Positions 34,047 to 43,129 of a stretch of 64,000 nucleotides of DNA are shown in pieces. The position numbers and the translations under genes are program-made. Numbering within the stretch: position 1 is the stretch's first letter; every line of letters starts with the position of its first letter. Source of the stretch: Photobacterium profundum SS9 (lineage in GTDB: Bacteria > Pseudomonadota > Gammaproteobacteria > Enterobacterales > Vibrionaceae); NCBI RefSeq assembly GCF_000196255.1, contig NC_006370.1:2118887-2182886 (forward strand), read 5' to 3'. Under the pieces are notes generated by a model. That model was not told the origin of the DNA and did no database searches. It saw nothing but the letters and a program-made list of their open reading frames with translations.

Positions 34047-34960
34047 TGACCACCCGCTTTCCAGAGTTTATGAATGCTAAACAAGTCGCTGAATATTTAG
34101 ATCTGAATGAAAAGAAAGTCTACTCCTTGGCAAACGATGCATTGTTACCCGCAACGAAAGTAACGGGTAAATGGCTGTTTCCTAAATCGATGCTCGATAA
34201 ATGGCTATTAGAATCTTGCCATAACGGTGTGCTAAACGATCGCTTATTAATAGCGGGATCTGACGATCCTTTATTGCAGATGGTGGTCGGGAAAATGGCA
34301 AACCAATTAGGCAGTACCGCCTTAGTCGGTTATACCTCGACAGGTACTCGACAAGGGTTAGCCATGTTAAGTAAAGGGCATGTAGATATATGCGCAATTC
34401 ATTGGGGGCATGCTGAAGAAGCGGCTTTGCGTCACCCTGCTTTATTACAACAATATCCGGGTCATAAAAACTGGGTGCTAATACATGCTTTCGAACGCCA
34501 ACAAGGACTAGTCGTGAGTCATGACATCGCAGAAGCCGTTAATTCACGCTCATTAAACCCACAAGAATTGCTCGCCTCACGTTGGCGTTGGGCATTACGC
34601 CAAGAAGGCGCTGGCAGTATGCGCGCCTTAGAAGAATGGTTACATGGTCATGCCTTTAATATCAGTATGCTTACAAAGGCTGATACATGTAACAGTGAAC
34701 GTGAACTGGCTTCTTATATTGCACGCGGGCTTGCAGATGTGGGGTGTGCAAGCCAAAGCACAGCAGGTGAATTTGGTTTGGGCTTTATACCTTTATGTAG
34801 AGAAGCATTTGACTTAGTCATACCTAAAAATATTTACTTTCGCACCTTACAGCAACAGCTACTGCAATCGTTATCTGACATGGAAATACAAGCCAAGGGT
34901 GATCAACTGGGCGGTTATAACTTTGCACGCAGCGGCAAACAAGTATGGAGTGCTAACTAG
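34046..34960 (+). CDS. HTH plus periplasmic-binding-like regulator (PBP_like/excisionase type)
   Basis: A 304-residue cytoplasmic protein: an N-terminal MerR/excisionase-type HTH (about 8-55, FMNAKQVAEYLDLNEKKVYSL with WLFPKSMLDKWL) fused to a substrate-binding-protein-like domain (about 60-295) of the kind found in molybdate-responsive regulators. It contains a typical type II binding fold start LLIAGSDDPLLQMV and GSTALVGYTSTGT. The coupling to fdhD (TAATG) suggests it senses molybdate, tungstate or a related anion and controls fdh or cofactor genes; this is inference. Confidence 0.8.
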   Translation: MTTRFPEFMNAKQVAEYLDLNEKKVYSLANDALLPATKVTGKWLFPKSMLDKWLLESCHNGVLNDRLLIAGSDDPLLQMVVGKMANQLGSTALVGYTSTGTRQGLAMLSKGHVDICAIHWGHAEEAALRHPALLQQYPGHKNWVLIHAFERQQGLVVSHDIAEAVNSRSLNPQELLASRWRWALRQEGAGSMRALEEWLHGHAFNISMLTKADTCNSERELASYIARGLADVGCASQSTAGEFGLGFIPLCREAFDLVIPKNIYFRTLQQQLLQSLSDMEIQAKGDQLGGYNFARSGKQVWSAN

Positions 34961-34990
34961 CACAACAGATTACGCCTGTAATAGTCAGGA

Positions 34991-35033
34991 TCAGAGCAAG
35001 TATTTAATGCTTCGTTTTAAATATTTGCTCTGA
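34991..35033. terminator. Long hairpin after the fdhD operon
   Basis: 17-bp stem TCAGAGCAAGTATTTAA / TTAAATATTTGCTCTGA (one G-T pair), 9-nt loop, no T run after it. Probably the operon end or an mRNA-stabilising structure. The rest of the 560-nt gap to 35520 is AT-rich; it has a short TTCACAT-CCCA-ATGTGAG type inverted repeat at 35325-35343 and a TATAAT at 35239-35244 that may serve the next gene. Confidence 0.55.
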
Positions 35034-35520
35034 CCACACAACAACACTAATGATTGCAATTCTTACAAGCAACCTGTTATTCCTATCCACAAAAAGCTAT
35101 CATAAAATAAAACCCCTTCATTCACCTCTTAATAAATGAATGCTTTTACTATGTAGAACAATCTCTTCTTTGTAAAAAACCACGATATAACATTAATTTG
35201 TAGTGGCACGTCGAATGTTAGGTATATCAGTCAAAATGTATAATACCGGCTTACCTTCTTTCGTCGATCCATCATGATTACCAATACAAAAACTAATGCA
35301 CTAAATGAGTTGATTTTACATCGCTTCACATCCCAAATGTGAGCAGTTACTCTAAATCTAAAGATTCCATGAAGGAATATTGATCTACTCGATATTTTTG
35401 GTTGCTCCTCTTTGAGAATTTACGCCACAAGTAGCATAATGGCAAATTCTCATCCGACCAGTTTGGCTGCTGTGATGGATGACTTTATTTATAAAACAAA
35501 AAACCGCGTAAGGAGTGGTT

Positions 35521-37509
35521 ATGAATTATTTCATCACCGGCGCAACAGGATTCATCGGATCCCATTTATTGCAACGTCTGGCAAAACGTCCTGGAGTATT
35601 CTACGTATTGGCGCGTAGCGAATCTTCTGAGAAGAAACTTCAAGATTTAATTGAAAAGCATGCTTTTCCTCAAGATAAGTTTCATACCGTAAGAGGCTCA
35701 ATTACAGAGTCAAATCTAGGGCTTTCTACAGAGAACATCAAACACCTAACAGGTAAGATAACGCACTTTTTCCATCTTGCAGCAGTCTACGATTTAGAAG
35801 CAGATGAGAATGATTTAATGCGTGCTAATGTTGAAGGTACAGACAACGCCCTTCGACTAGCAGAACGTATTCAAGCAGGCTGTTTCCATCATGTAAGTTC
35901 AATTGCCGTAGCAGGCCTATTCCGTGGCTGGTTTAGAGAAGACATGCTAGAGCAAGCAACAGATTTGGAACACCCTTACTTCAAAACCAAACATGAAGCT
36001 GAAAAGCTGGTTCAAGAAACAGCAACCATCCCTTGGCGAGCATACCGACCGGGTATCGTTATCGGTGATTCAAAAACTGGTGAAGCTGAACGTGTCGATG
36101 GTCCTTATTACTTCTTTAAGATTTTGCAAAAGCTACGTCGTTCATTACCAGAATGGATGCCGATGCTGGGCCTTGAAGGTGGGCGTTTAAATTTAGTGCC
36201 TGTCGATTATGTTGTTGATAGCATCGATCACATTGCACACAAAGATGAATTAGACGGACAAGCTTTCCATATTGTCGATCCCGACCCTTACCGCGCAGGT
36301 GAGGTTATCAATATTTTTGCTGAAGCCGGTCACGCGCCACGTATGGCAATGCGTTTAGATATGCGACTATTCCGCATGATACCAACGCATTTATGGAAAG
36401 AGTTAAGCCAATTACCAGTACTTCGCCGTTTCATGGAGGCGTTAAGCCAAGAGATGCAAGTACCGAAAGAAGCATTATGTTTGTTTAATTATCCTACCCA
36501 ATTCGATTGCCATAACACATTAAAAGCGTTAGAAGACAGCACAATCAATTGCCCTCGCTTAACAGATTATGCGCCAAAGATTTGGGACTACTGGGAGCGT
36601 AACCTCGATCCATCACTTCATATCGATCGCACCTTAAAAGGCACTGTTGAAAACAAAGTGATTGTGCTGACAGGTGCCTCTTCAGGTATTGGTTACACCA
36701 CGGCATTGAAACTGGCAGACACCAACGCCACGTTAGTCTTGATTGCCCGTGATTTAGATCGTCTACAACAAACTCGAAATGATGTTGAAAGCCGAGGTGG
36801 ACGCGCATTCATCTACCAAGCCGATCTCAGCAAAGAAGAAGAAAGCAACAAGGTGATGGATGAAATTAAACGCCATCACGGCAACATCGATATTTTGATC
36901 AACAACGCGGGTCGTTCAATTCGCCGCTCTGTTATGCACTCGACAGACCGCTTGCACGATTATGAACGCACCATGCAAATTAACTACTTTGGCGCATTAC
37001 GTTTAATTCTAGGTAGCCTACCTGGCATGGTGGAGCAGCAATCAGGGCATATCATCAACTTGTCTTCCGTTGCTGTATTAACGAACCAACCTCGCTTTTC
37101 TGCCTATGCAGCCTCTAAATCGGCGTTAGATTCATTTACACGTACAGCAAGTGCTGAATTATGTGGGCAAGGCGTTAACTTCACGACCATTAATATGCCG
37201 TTAGTAGAAACCCCGATGATTGCCGATCATTACCGTAAAGCAAAAGGTGGCATTCCACTGCTATCGTCAGATGAAGCCGCCGATTTAATCATCAAAGCAA
37301 TTATTGAAAAGCCGAAACGTATCGCAAACCGCATCGGTCTTTTTGCCGCGTTAGTTCACGGCGTTTACCCTAAATTAGGTGAACTGGTAATGAATACCGG
37401 TTTTAACATGGCCCCCGAAACAGATGGGAAAAAACACGACAGCGATCCTAAACAAAATAGTGCTGACGTAATGGCGTTATCCAATCTCATCCGTGAAATA
37501 CATATGTAA
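35521..37509 (+). CDS. Double-domain fatty acyl-CoA reductase (alcohol-forming type)
   Basis: A 662-residue fusion of two Rossmann reductases. The N-terminal extended SDR has TGATGFIG (7-14 region), Y153-x3-K157 and a C-terminal helper to about 365; the second is a classical SDR with TGASSGIG (384-391), NNAG (461-464), Ser 515/516 and Y529-x3-K533. Length, order and long stretches (for example APKIWDYWERNLDPSL, NNAGRSIRRS) match the Marinobacter fatty acyl-CoA reductase of about 660 residues as I remember it. That enzyme reduces acyl-CoA or acyl-ACP to fatty alcohol with NADPH. ATG 35521 has AGGAG at 5 nt. Followed by DUF2505 and TetR genes. Confidence 0.88.
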   Translation: MNYFITGATGFIGSHLLQRLAKRPGVFYVLARSESSEKKLQDLIEKHAFPQDKFHTVRGSITESNLGLSTENIKHLTGKITHFFHLAAVYDLEADENDLMRANVEGTDNALRLAERIQAGCFHHVSSIAVAGLFRGWFREDMLEQATDLEHPYFKTKHEAEKLVQETATIPWRAYRPGIVIGDSKTGEAERVDGPYYFFKILQKLRRSLPEWMPMLGLEGGRLNLVPVDYVVDSIDHIAHKDELDGQAFHIVDPDPYRAGEVINIFAEAGHAPRMAMRLDMRLFRMIPTHLWKELSQLPVLRRFMEALSQEMQVPKEALCLFNYPTQFDCHNTLKALEDSTINCPRLTDYAPKIWDYWERNLDPSLHIDRTLKGTVENKVIVLTGASSGIGYTTALKLADTNATLVLIARDLDRLQQTRNDVESRGGRAFIYQADLSKEEESNKVMDEIKRHHGNIDILINNAGRSIRRSVMHSTDRLHDYERTMQINYFGALRLILGSLPGMVEQQSGHIINLSSVAVLTNQPRFSAYAASKSALDSFTRTASAELCGQGVNFTTINMPLVETPMIADHYRKAKGGIPLLSSDEAADLIIKAIIEKPKRIANRIGLFAALVHGVYPKLGELVMNTGFNMAPETDGKKHDSDPKQNSADVMALSNLIREIHM

Positions 37510-37518
37510 GGACACATT

Positions 37519-38037
37519 ATGCAAGTCTCAGCAATTCATGATTACCAAGAAGATCTCGATACTATTTTACGTTTCTTCAGCGAAGAAGAGCTGATTATCG
37601 AAAAGTATCAAAAACTCGGTGCGCGTAATGTACGTATCGTCAAAATTGAAGAAACAGAAGATGGCTTCCTTGTGGAGACACAACGAGAAGTACCGGCTAA
37701 TGTGCCAGGAATGCTAAAAAGCCTGCTAGGTAATTACAACACAATAAAGCAATCTGAAACTTGGCACTGGTTAGAAGGTGATCAACTAAAGTGTGAGATG
37801 CAAGTTGAGCTTATCGGTGTGCCTGCGGCAATTACCGGTCAAATGCTATTTAGTGAGCCAGCAGCAAAGCTAAAGAGTGGGCCTACAACCCGTAATAATG
37901 TGGAGATGACCATTAGTTCATCTGTGCCATTCATTGGTAGCACATTGGTCTCGTTCATTTGTGACGATATAAAGCAGCAAATGCAAACGGAATATGCGTT
38001 TTTGCTTGAAGCGCTTCCTGCGTTATTAACTGAGTAA
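37519..38037 (+). CDS. DUF2505 family protein
   Basis: A 172-residue soluble protein with a START/SRPBCC-like hydrophobic-ligand fold pattern of the DUF2505 family: IHDYQEDLDTILRFFSEEELIIEKYQKLG at the N-terminus and MTISSSVPFIGSTLVSFICDDI near the C-terminus. Nine nt after the reductase gene, so certainly co-transcribed. It may bind the lipid substrate or product of the reductase (inference). Confidence 0.8.
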   Translation: MQVSAIHDYQEDLDTILRFFSEEELIIEKYQKLGARNVRIVKIEETEDGFLVETQREVPANVPGMLKSLLGNYNTIKQSETWHWLEGDQLKCEMQVELIGVPAAITGQMLFSEPAAKLKSGPTTRNNVEMTISSSVPFIGSTLVSFICDDIKQQMQTEYAFLLEALPALLTE

Positions 38038-38086
38038 TACGCAGGCTTACAACACGACTATACAAGTAGCGTTGTGTTTATAACCC

Positions 38087-38124
38087 TTTCGTTGTTGCCA
38101 ATACACCCTTTGGTAACAACGAAA
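38087..38124. promoter_or_regulatory. 15-bp inverted repeat upstream of the tetR-like gene
   Basis: TTTCGTTGTTGCCAA / TTGGTAACAACGAAA, one mismatch, 8-nt spacer. It lies 38 nt before the TetR ATG and after the DUF2505 stop. There is no T run, so it is more likely an operator for the TetR protein than a terminator; both remain possible. Confidence 0.5.
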
Positions 38125-38162
38125 TTCGAACTACAACCAAAAACGTCAGACAAGGAAGAAAA

Positions 38163-38795
38163 ATGAAGACTCGAGATCGGATTCTATCAGTCAGTCTTGA
38201 CCTTTTTAATCGTAATGGTATCTCGCAAGTGAGTACCTTGATCATTGCTACTGAAATGGGGATTAGCCCTGGTAATTTGTATTACCATTTTCGCGGTAAA
38301 GACGAAATCATTGCGACCTTGATCAGTGAATTGCAAAATTCAGTATCAACCATAAGTAATGAATACCCCAAGCAAGTTCAAGATTTTGATGATTACTGGC
38401 CGTTCATGCATACCGTGATGGCACTCTTTACCCATTATCGTTTCATGTTCAGAAATTTAGATAACTTGAACGGTCAAAACCCACAGATAAAACGTAAAAT
38501 TCGCTCGTTAATTTTAAAATTACGGCAACTCAGTAGCGATATGCTTGCGCATTTAGTGAGCTTAGGAAAACTGCAATGCGATAATAACAGTCTACCGCTA
38601 TTATCAGATAACTTACTTTTAGTCAGTTTGAATTGGTTAAACTACCAAACACTATTAGATGATAAATACAGTGAAACGGAACTCATTCGTGCAGGCGTTT
38701 TACGTTTAATTTCAATGGTAGAACCATACTTAACTGAATCTGCAAGATCACCGTTCTATACGCATCAAGATTTATTAGACGAGCTAGTCAACTAA
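38163..38795 (+). CDS. TetR-family transcriptional regulator
   Basis: A 210-residue TetR/AcrR repressor. The N-terminal HTH is clear: RDRILSVSLDLFNRNGISQVST followed by EMGISPGNLYYHFRGKDEI. The C-terminal part is helical with a TetR_C_33-like pattern (YRFMFRNLDNL). It probably controls the upstream acyl-CoA reductase operon in response to a fatty-acid-related ligand. ATG has AAGGAAGAAA upstream. Confidence 0.9.
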   Translation: MKTRDRILSVSLDLFNRNGISQVSTLIIATEMGISPGNLYYHFRGKDEIIATLISELQNSVSTISNEYPKQVQDFDDYWPFMHTVMALFTHYRFMFRNLDNLNGQNPQIKRKIRSLILKLRQLSSDMLAHLVSLGKLQCDNNSLPLLSDNLLLVSLNWLNYQTLLDDKYSETELIRAGVLRLISMVEPYLTESARSPFYTHQDLLDELVN

Positions 38796-38804
38796 TCTAT
38801 TCAG

Positions 38805-38845
38805 CGCCGTAACGATATGAACCATGTTACGGCGTAACCGATTTT
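38805..38845 (+). terminator. Terminator after the TetR gene
   Basis: 9-bp stem CGCCGTAAC / GTTACGGCG with a 12-nt loop, T-rich tract ATTTTTATTT starting 6 nt later. Confidence 0.65.
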
Positions 38846-39124
38846 TATTTATCCGCCGTTATATCACCACCATTACTTCGTTAATATTTTGACTTAATAA
38901 CCGCCTTGTTTTTGACGGAGTAACCTTAATATAAATAAATTTAACAAAACAATGAGGAATCCGTTTCATATAAAATCATTCGAGATATGATCGAATTATC
39001 ATAAACAATGATAAATGTATAATTTATATGGTTAAAATTAATAAATATAATGACTTTGTAGAAAAATAATTATTAAATATCTACCCTAAGCATATAAAGA
39101 TATTCAAAGTAGTCGTCTGGTACA

Positions 39125-39157
39125 GTTCTTACACGTAATGGATAACCGTGTACGAAC
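39125..39157. repeat. Inverted repeat in a long AT-rich upstream region
   Basis: GTTCTTACACG / CGTGTACGAAC, 10 of 11 match, 11-nt spacer, in the 458-nt AT-rich gap 38846-39303 before the secreted protein gene. Nothing else is recognised there; it may be an operator. Confidence 0.4.
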
Positions 39158-39303
39158 CTTTTCAACTCGAGATAATCGATAGTCATATGACAAATCGGAA
39201 TATAAAAGACACTGAATTCACTACTTATCGAAAATTACAGACTAAACATTACTAACTTAAAGAAAATTAATACTATTCTCATATTTCTAAGGTTCGTTAA
39301 ATC

Positions 39304-40269
39304 ATGTTAAAAAAAGCCATTATTCTTATATCAGTGGGTGTTTCGTTTTGTACTCAAGCGACCCCATTGCTAACAAAAGCCGAGCAAGAGCAAGTCAGCT
39401 CTGTAAGAGAACAGTTTAATGATACTGCTGAATTACAAAAATTAACGAAAGTTAATAGCAGTATATTCACGTTAACCAACCAGACAAGTCAGTTAAAAGC
39501 CTCGATTGTTAACGAAAGAAAAGCCTACCAAGAGTACCAACAAAAACTAAGCAAAGAGATGCTTTCAGGTACAGAAGAAAATACAAATTATTACTTTGAG
39601 TCAATGAAAAAGACATCAAATAAAATTAAAACAAACAATGGTACAATTCACAAAAATACGACACTTGTAGCTCAATATAATACGGAACTTGAGAAGCTAA
39701 ACCACTCCATTCGCCAATCTAAAAACGTGTATAGCGATAAGCTTACCGCCATCAAAAATAGCGTTGTTACCCGTATAAAAACAGAATTTTCAAAGCCCCT
39801 TCCTATTAAAATAGAAGGCAAGCTTCAATGCTCCCCTTATGAATCTATTCGCGCCTGTTTTGAAAGCAAACAAACCACAAGTAAGCTTGTGAATGATGCT
39901 ATTGAATCACGCTTTGGTCAGATTGATATTACAAGCAGTACCAATCAATTTACGGTCAATTCAGCCAGTATGGACTTTGAAGGAAACGTTGATTATAACG
40001 TTAGCTTTAATTTGTTTGTTCAATACAATGAAAACATCAATGCGCAAATCATGGAAGAAGTTGGCATTAATTCATTTGATATTACGCTTGTAAGCAATAA
40101 AGATGCGGCGTTCTACATTGATGGATTACCGGTAGGAAACGGCAACAATGTATCGGTAAAAGTATCAAAAGGTAAATACTCGATACTGGCTAAATTTGAT
40201 GATAAGCAAGAATCATCAATTCAAAACATCACGAGTCCAGTTAACTTAACGTATAACTTTTCAAGCTAG
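39304..40269 (+). CDS. Secreted coiled-coil protein with PEGA-like C-terminus
   Basis: A 321-residue exported protein: signal peptide cut near TQA (about residue 20), a long helical, probably coiled-coil region (about 25-160, rich in Gln, Lys, Asn), a middle domain with two cysteines (CSPYESIRAC, likely disulfide), and a C-terminal PEGA-like repeat NKDAAFYIDGLPVGNGNNVSVKVSKGKYSILAKF. I do not recognise the full architecture. Low G+C, a long AT-rich leader and no operon partners suggest an accessory gene. It probably acts in the periplasm or at the cell surface. Confidence 0.7.
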   Translation: MLKKAIILISVGVSFCTQATPLLTKAEQEQVSSVREQFNDTAELQKLTKVNSSIFTLTNQTSQLKASIVNERKAYQEYQQKLSKEMLSGTEENTNYYFESMKKTSNKIKTNNGTIHKNTTLVAQYNTELEKLNHSIRQSKNVYSDKLTAIKNSVVTRIKTEFSKPLPIKIEGKLQCSPYESIRACFESKQTTSKLVNDAIESRFGQIDITSSTNQFTVNSASMDFEGNVDYNVSFNLFVQYNENINAQIMEEVGINSFDITLVSNKDAAFYIDGLPVGNGNNVSVKVSKGKYSILAKFDDKQESSIQNITSPVNLTYNFSS

Positions 40270-40332
40270 ACCAACATGCCGTGAATACCACTCTTTAATT
40301 GATGAACGCCTTGATTCACGAAAATTAACCAT

Positions 40333-40360
40333 CAGCCAGCTTACTAAGCTGGCTGTTTTT
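40333..40360 (+). terminator. Intrinsic terminator
   Basis: CAGCCAGCTTA / TAAGCTGGCTG stem followed by TTTTT. The rest of the gap to 40603 has a 25-codon frame at 40438-40515 (MTTLRHSLLSVPVGIIFTS...), which looks like the start of a lost membrane-protein gene, and an inverted repeat GGTATCAT/ATGATACC (40477-40484, 40526-40533). Confidence 0.8.
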
Positions 40361-40603
40361 AAAACCTTAATCAAAAAACACTGACTAATTGGCCTATAGT
40401 GGGTTCTAGATCAGTCAAGGCTATATTACCGAACCCCATGACTACACTGCGCCATTCCCTACTCTCTGTGCCCGTCGGTATCATCTTTACCTCCATCGCT
40501 TTCATAGAAGGCTAGCGGACGTAGAATGATACCTATCGATTGGGTTCACCGTTATATGTAACCCTGCAGCTTGGCTTACTCAATAAACAATTACAGTTAA
40601 CTA

Positions 40604-40960
40604 TTATAACGCAGACAATGCTTCTTTATTAACACGTGTTAATTTACTCACGACCAGATTATAAGATTTATCGGCTAAGTCTTGCAGCATACTTTCTGAT
40701 AACTCACCCGTTAAAGCAATTGTTATCCAATGTTGCTTGTTCATGTGATAGCCAGGAATGATCGAGGCAAACTCATTAACTAAAAAATCACCATCGGCAG
40801 GAAGGCACTTTAGCGTGATACTGGGTATGCCATTATGGATAGCAGTGAGTGCGAACATTTTCCCCATCACTTTAAATACGTACGCTTCCGGACCGAAAGG
40901 ATAGCAACCTTGAGCCCCTTTCAAGCTAAGTAAATATTTCTCCAATGATTCAATTTCCAT
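40604..40960 (-). CDS. MmcQ/YjbR family protein
   Basis: A 118-residue member of the MmcQ/YjbR (DUF419) family, small cytoplasmic proteins with a double-wing fold sometimes called DNA-binding. Typical motifs are GCYPFGPEAYVFKVMGKMFAL, ITLKCLP and PGYHMNKQHWITIAL, with a C-terminal helix SYNLVVSKL. The biological role is not known. ATG at 40960 is preceded by AAGGAGG on the minus strand, a strong ribosome site. Confidence 0.88.
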   Translation of the reverse strand: MEIESLEKYLLSLKGAQGCYPFGPEAYVFKVMGKMFALTAIHNGIPSITLKCLPADGDFLVNEFASIIPGYHMNKQHWITIALTGELSESMLQDLADKSYNLVVSKLTRVNKEALSAL

Positions 40961-41193
40961 ATGACCTCCTTACCAGTCTTCATCAGACATATTTTCTCAT
41001 TATAATCCACACGCTGCATATTGATTCAGCCAATTGCATTGTGTTTCATTAAAGCCTACGTCTGACTGCTTAATTATCCAACATATTTGCACTTTTTTAC
41101 ATAAACTTGACTTGCACGTATTGGGTATTAAAAGGAACAATGCACTCTTTACTTTTTTATCTATTTCGACTATTTCATCCTCAAGGAGCAATT

Positions 41194-42090
41194 GTGGGCA
41201 GAGCATTATTATTCATTTTTTCCCTGGTAAGCGTAGGTATCGCCACTTCCGCACATGCCACGACTGCCAAATTAGATCCCAACAACATTCAAACAGCGTC
41301 AGTCAGTACTTATGTGACCGATTTAAAATCAGGCAAAACCTTATATAAAAAGAACCAGAACGTGGTAATGCCATTAGCCTCTATTACTAAGCTTATGACA
41401 GCAATGGTTACACTCGATGCAAAACTACCTTTAGATGAGAAAATAACCTTTAAGCCGATTGATAAAAAACGGATGTATAACGGGTACACACGTATTCGTA
41501 TGGAATCACGATTAAGCCGTGGCGAAACGATACACATTGCACTGATGTCATCTGAAAACTTGGCAGCAGCCGCACTTGCTGGGAGCTACCCCGGTGGCTA
41601 CGACGCATTTATTAAAGCCATGAATGCGAAAGCTAAGGCTTTAGGTATGACTAACACAAGGTTTGTGGATAGTTCAGGTCTCGATCCTAAAAACGTTTCG
41701 ACAGCTTCAGACATTAATAAGATGGCAAAAGCCGCATATAAATACACGAAGATCCGTGAATACAGTACAACGCCCGTTCACACCGTTTACTTTACTAAGC
41801 CAAAGTATAAATTGGGTTACACCAATACGAATGTCTTGGCTCGTGGTAAAAAATGGGATGTAGAAATGACCAAAACAGGTTATTTAGACATTGCTGGTCA
41901 TTGTTTAACAATGATCACGAAGATTAATGGTAAAGAGATTTTAATGGTTATGCTTGATGCGCAAGGAAAGCTCACCCCTATTGGCGATGCAGGCCGCATT
42001 AAAAAGTGGCTACAAACTGGTTATAGCGGCAAAATTTCTGATTCCGCAAAAAACTACCAACAGGTAAAACTGGCTGATTTGAAAGGTTAA
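41194..42090 (+). CDS. pbpG: D-alanyl-D-alanine endopeptidase PbpG (PBP7)
   Basis: A 298-residue low-molecular-mass PBP that cleaves D-Ala-meso-DAP cross-links. Active-site motifs are S63-IT-K66 (LASITKLM), S-x-N in SSENLAAAAL (about 120-122) and KTG in MTKTGYLDIAG. A signal peptide (RALLFIFSLVSVGIATSAHA) fits the start at GTG 41194, which has AAGGAG at 5 nt; an open frame extends upstream to 41107 but without a ribosome site. No C-terminal amphipathic anchor, as in PBP7. Confidence 0.93.
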   Translation: MGRALLFIFSLVSVGIATSAHATTAKLDPNNIQTASVSTYVTDLKSGKTLYKKNQNVVMPLASITKLMTAMVTLDAKLPLDEKITFKPIDKKRMYNGYTRIRMESRLSRGETIHIALMSSENLAAAALAGSYPGGYDAFIKAMNAKAKALGMTNTRFVDSSGLDPKNVSTASDINKMAKAAYKYTKIREYSTTPVHTVYFTKPKYKLGYTNTNVLARGKKWDVEMTKTGYLDIAGHCLTMITKINGKEILMVMLDAQGKLTPIGDAGRIKKWLQTGYSGKISDSAKNYQQVKLADLKG

Positions 42091-42129
42091 TTCTTTTTTA
42101 TCATAGTTACAACAACGTATAGTCGTTAC

Positions 42130-42173
42130 AAAAAAGGGTCGTTAAATCGGTTTATAATCCGACTTAACGACCC
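42130..42173 (-). terminator. Terminator between pbpG and rnhA
   Basis: Stem GGGTCGTTAA-A-TCGG / CCGA-C-TTAACGACCC (42136-42173) with an 8-nt loop; the T run is on the minus strand, so it serves the RNase H gene and may also stop pbpG. Confidence 0.85.
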
Positions 42174-42234
42174 ATTCAATCTGGATAAGTAAAATTACTA
42201 TCTAAAGTGCTTTTTATTCAAGCATACAAACGTA

Positions 42235-42984
42235 TTAGCCACGTTTGTAATTCAAGACCTGTTCTATATCTAATGCATCTGAATATTGGCAAAAATCATA
42301 CTGCTCTTGATCGGCGCCATATACCGACATGCGATCGGCAAGTTCATTGCCTTCAACACCAATGTGCGCTTTTACGTGTGATACCACTACGCGATTTTTA
42401 ATTGTGTCGTAAAGTGCATGAGCTTGTTGAATCAATTCAAGGTTTTTGATATCCCCTGCAACTTTTCGCTTCCAGCCTTTTGTTTTCCAGCTATATGCCC
42501 ACAACGTTAAACAATTAATCGCATACTGAGAATCCGCTAATACTTGAACGCGAAGACCTTTCTCAATTTCCTGCTTGGCAATGAGCAACGATTGATGCAG
42601 TGCATTTAGCTCTGCAGTGTTGTTAGTGCCAATTGGATTATATAAACCATACCAAAGCTCAGCTAACGCGCCATCACGATACACAGCGACACCAGAGCCT
42701 GATTTGCCCGGGTTAGGATCGCACGCGCCATCACAATAAATATTAACTTCAAAATTAGCCGTTTTAGGCGCAAGAGATTCAGACGGCTTAGACGCTGTCT
42801 TTTTAACTGATGACCTTGGGGTACTTACACGCCCAGATGCAAATGCAGCTTCTGCTTCTTGCTCTGTAGGAAATGATTTATAGCGTGCTTGAGGGAATTT
42901 ATCGACGAGCTTTTTCGTATATGGCCAACTTGTGAAAACACCGGTTTCTCGACCAGCCCAAACAACGTAAAATTTCTTCGCCAT
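42235..42984 (-). CDS. rnhA: Ribonuclease H1 with N-terminal hybrid-binding domain
   Basis: A 249-residue RNase HI that cleaves RNA in RNA-DNA hybrids. The N-terminal caulimovirus-viroplasmin/hybrid-binding domain (about 3-50, KFYVVWAGRETGVFTSW...) is linked by a Ser/Lys-rich spacer to the catalytic domain with active-site carboxylates in YCDGACDPNPG, NNTAELNAL, LADSQYAI and HVKAHIGVEGNELAD. This two-domain form resembles eukaryotic RNase H1 and differs from the 155-residue single-domain RnhA of E. coli; a second rnhA may exist elsewhere. Confidence 0.93.
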   Translation of the reverse strand: MAKKFYVVWAGRETGVFTSWPYTKKLVDKFPQARYKSFPTEQEAEAAFASGRVSTPRSSVKKTASKPSESLAPKTANFEVNIYCDGACDPNPGKSGSGVAVYRDGALAELWYGLYNPIGTNNTAELNALHQSLLIAKQEIEKGLRVQVLADSQYAINCLTLWAYSWKTKGWKRKVAGDIKNLELIQQAHALYDTIKNRVVVSHVKAHIGVEGNELADRMSVYGADQEQYDFCQYSDALDIEQVLNYKRG

Positions 42985-43129
42985 ACTGTTTCCTATATTG
43001 TCTTATTGCCACACTTCTTAGTCGACAATTTATATAGCGGTATAGTTACTTAATTCTACGTAATTCACAACGTTAACAAATGCTATCTGGCACCTTCCTG
43101 TATCAACTGCTTAGGATTGATTCAAAATG

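Noticed and set aside
35412..35618. 68-codon plus-strand frame overlapping the acyl reductase start
   Set aside because: Overlaps a conserved Rossmann motif in another frame and has no ribosome site.
40438..40515. 25-codon frame MTTLRHSLLSVPVGIIFTS...
   Set aside because: Could be the start of a lost membrane-protein gene, but it is too short and lacks a ribosome site or a visible remainder.
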